A stretch of 6,657 nucleotides of DNA from Syntrophomonadaceae bacterium (GTDB lineage: Bacteria > Bacillota > Dethiobacteria > DTU022). The notes below the pieces were generated by a model. The model was given only the letters and a program-made list of their open reading frames with translations, did no database searches and was not told the origin of the DNA. The stretch covers positions 1 to 6,657 of the forward strand of contig SLSE01000200.1 of NCBI GenBank assembly GCA_007130585.1. Reading direction: 5' to 3'. Both the position numbers and the translations under genes were made by a program. Below, piece by piece: positions 5,936-6,657 of the stretch (positions within the stretch are counted from its first letter, which is position 1; every line of letters starts with the position of its first letter).

Positions 5936-5950
5936 TGATAGCCGCTATCA
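5936..5950. promoter_or_regulatory. Perfect 7-bp inverted repeat with 1-base spacer in the divergent control region
   Basis: TGATAGC (5936-5942), C, then GCTATCA (5944-5950) is perfectly symmetric, and its G+C content is higher than the flanking DNA. It lies about 73-87 bases upstream of the predicted acs start point and 50 bases upstream of the tRNA -35. The short spacer makes an RNA hairpin impossible, so a dimeric DNA-binding protein is the natural reading, for instance an activator of the acs promoter. This is inference from symmetry and position. Confidence 0.4.
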
Positions 5951-6000
5951 CTATTGGCAATGGAGGTGCAAAAACTACCCCGGCTTTTATTGCCTGCTGC

Positions 6001-6029
6001 TTGACTGCTGAAGCGCAAACCCTTATAAT
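6001..6029 (+). promoter_or_regulatory. Sigma-A/sigma-70-type promoter for tRNA-Leu
   Basis: TTGACT (6001-6006) and TATAAT (6024-6029) are separated by exactly 17 bases, with 11 of 12 consensus positions matched. The start point should be near 6036, giving a leader of about 15 bases before the tRNA at 6051. This is a strong promoter of the type expected for stable RNA. Confidence 0.88.
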
Positions 6030-6050
6030 CTTAATGGCAAAACTAAATAT

Positions 6051-6135
6051 GTCGGGGTGGCGGAATTGGCAGACGCGCACGGTTGAGGGCCGTGTGGTTT
6101 ATACCATGGGGGTTCAAGTCCCCCTCCCGACACCA
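6051..6135 (+). tRNA. tRNA-Leu with anticodon GAG
   Basis: The 85-base gene folds as a complete class II tRNA. The acceptor stem is GTCGGGG (6051-6057) with TCCCGAC (6125-6131), including one G-U pair. The D-stem is GCG (6060-6062) with CGC (6074-6076). The anticodon stem is CACGG (6078-6082) with CCGTG (6090-6094) around the loop TTGAGGG, so the anticodon at 6085-6087 is GAG, reading CUC and CUU leucine codons. The long variable arm TGGT-TTAT-ACCA (6095-6106) is characteristic of tRNA-Leu. The T-arm is GGGGG-TTCAAGT-CCCCC (6108-6124). A6132 is the discriminator base expected for leucine, and CCA is encoded (6133-6135). It stands alone, with its own promoter and terminator. Confidence 0.98.
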
Positions 6136-6137
6136 AT

Positions 6138-6180
6138 AAAATACTAAGCCAGGGTAAAAATAACCCTGGCTTAGTATTTT
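6138..6180. terminator. Perfect 18-bp bidirectional terminator hairpin after tRNA-Leu
   Basis: AAAATACTAAGCCAGGGT (6138-6155) and its exact complement (6163-6180) flank a loop AAAAATA. The stem begins with AAAA and ends with TTTT, so it offers a U-tract to transcripts from both sides: the tRNA on the + strand (2 bases after CCA) and the glycoside hydrolase gene on the - strand (13 bases after its stop). Confidence 0.92.
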
Positions 6181-6193
6181 GTTGGGCCGAGAA

Positions 6194-6657
6194 CTATTGC
6201 CTGCGCTCGAAACAATTTCTGATTACATTTGCCGCCGGTTTGCCCGTCGGGTTAAATGAAGGATCGCTTTCCGGGTTGGCAGGGGGGTCAAGTTCGAAGT
6301 TCCACCAGTAAATACCGTTAACTACCTCATCCATAACCTCGCAGGTGGCGGCATAATAATTGCGCTGCGCTTCCATGTCTAATGCTTCCGTGTCTTCAAG
6401 ATTATCCAGCTGCCATCTCCAGGGAAATTGATATGAGCCGGCCTGGGATACAACACCTGCTTCTGTTAATACGACTGGCATATCATGCAGGGTCTTCAGG
6501 TCATTTATAGTTTCAACCCAGGGCTGCCATGCCACTATAAGTTCTGCAGTGGTTGCCTCCGGGGGCGCATCAAGGGGGAAGAAAGCATCAACGCCAATAA
6601 AATCCAACTCCTCCCAGAATTCAATATTACCATTGTACACCCTGTTCCAGTTAACAG
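6194..6657 (-). CDS. TIM-barrel glycoside hydrolase, GH113-like, C-terminal part only
   Basis: The frame is open from the right edge of the window to TAG at 6194-6196, so at least 154 codons of the 3' end are present. The GTG at 6640 that could be taken as a start is internal, since the frame continues upstream as VNWNR. The pattern FWEELDFIGVDAFFPLDAP (codons 8-26 from the GTG) followed by MPVVLTEAGVVS (54-65) matches the later strands of clan GH-A barrels of family GH113 (beta-mannanase and relatives). The Glu at codon 60 (bases 6461-6463) is in the position of the catalytic nucleophile. Next come AQRNYYAATCEVM, GIYWWNFELDP and GKPAANVIRNCF, the usual barrel-closing helix, aromatic strand and last helix. 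The sugar substrate is unknown, and a non-catalytic relative cannot be excluded because the acid/base residue lies outside the window. It has no visible link to the transporter genes. Confidence 0.72.
   Translation of the reverse strand, partial: VNWNRVYNGNIEFWEELDFIGVDAFFPLDAPPEATTAELIVAWQPWVETINDLKTLHDMPVVLTEAGVVSQAGSYQFPWRWQLDNLEDTEALDMEAQRNYYAATCEVMDEVVNGIYWWNFELDPPANPESDPSFNPTGKPAANVIRNCFERRQ

Noticed and set aside
5935..6147. A 70-codon + strand frame starting with TTG and running through the tRNA
   Set aside because: Its second half (WRNWQTR...VQVPLPTP) is the familiar false translation of a tRNA-Leu gene.
6051..6200. tRNA-Leu 3' end as an integration (att) site for a mobile element
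   Set aside because: The tRNA 3' end is followed at once by a terminator and a metabolic gene. No duplicated tRNA end, integrase or phage gene is visible.

Overview
The window looks like chromosomal DNA of a low-to-moderate GC, Gram-positive-type bacterium, most plausibly an anaerobic Firmicute of class Clostridia (Peptococcaceae or Syntrophomonadaceae-like). This guess rests on strong GGAGG-type Shine-Dalgarno sites before most genes, frequent GTG/TTG starts, A+T-rich consensus sigma-A promoters, a tRNA with encoded CCA, and a Liv-type ABC importer next to an acyl-CoA ligase. The taxonomic call is an inference and was not tested by any search.

Positions 1-2406 (+ strand) hold the 3' end of a periplasmic-type (here probably lipoprotein) substrate-binding protein gene (livK-like), a gap with two RNA stem-loops, then the two permease genes livH and livM, which are 3 bp apart. 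LivM ends in an unexpected CxxC-x10-CxxC tail that looks like a small zinc ribbon. A strong hairpin at 2443-2466 separates this run from a convergent operon.

Positions 2581-5814 (- strand) hold an operon read right to left: an AMP-forming acyl-CoA ligase (FadD-like), then the two ATPase genes livG and livF. The genes are packed with 3 bp and 0 bp between them. All three start with non-ATG codons (GTG, TTG, GTG), each behind a strong ribosome binding site. A consensus promoter lies at 5870-5898, overlapped by an 18-bp near-palindrome that could be an operator. The five parts of one importer are therefore split between two convergent transcription units, and the ATPase half is led by a CoA ligase. 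This suggests that uptake of a carboxylic acid (fatty, aromatic or branched) is coupled to its activation as a CoA thioester, rather than plain amino-acid uptake. The substrate cannot be read from the sequence.

Positions 5815-6657 hold a divergent intergenic region with promoters in both directions, a complete tRNA-Leu(GAG) gene (+ strand) with its own consensus promoter, a perfect 18-bp symmetric terminator hairpin, and on the - strand the 3' end of a gene for a TIM-barrel glycoside hydrolase resembling family GH113. The last gene appears functionally unrelated to the transporter.

There is no sign of CRISPR, insertion sequences, phage genes or toxin-antitoxin genes. Most of the window is ordinary metabolic chromosome. 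The points worth a second look are the LivM zinc-ribbon tail, the split importer with its ligase, and the palindromes in the control region.
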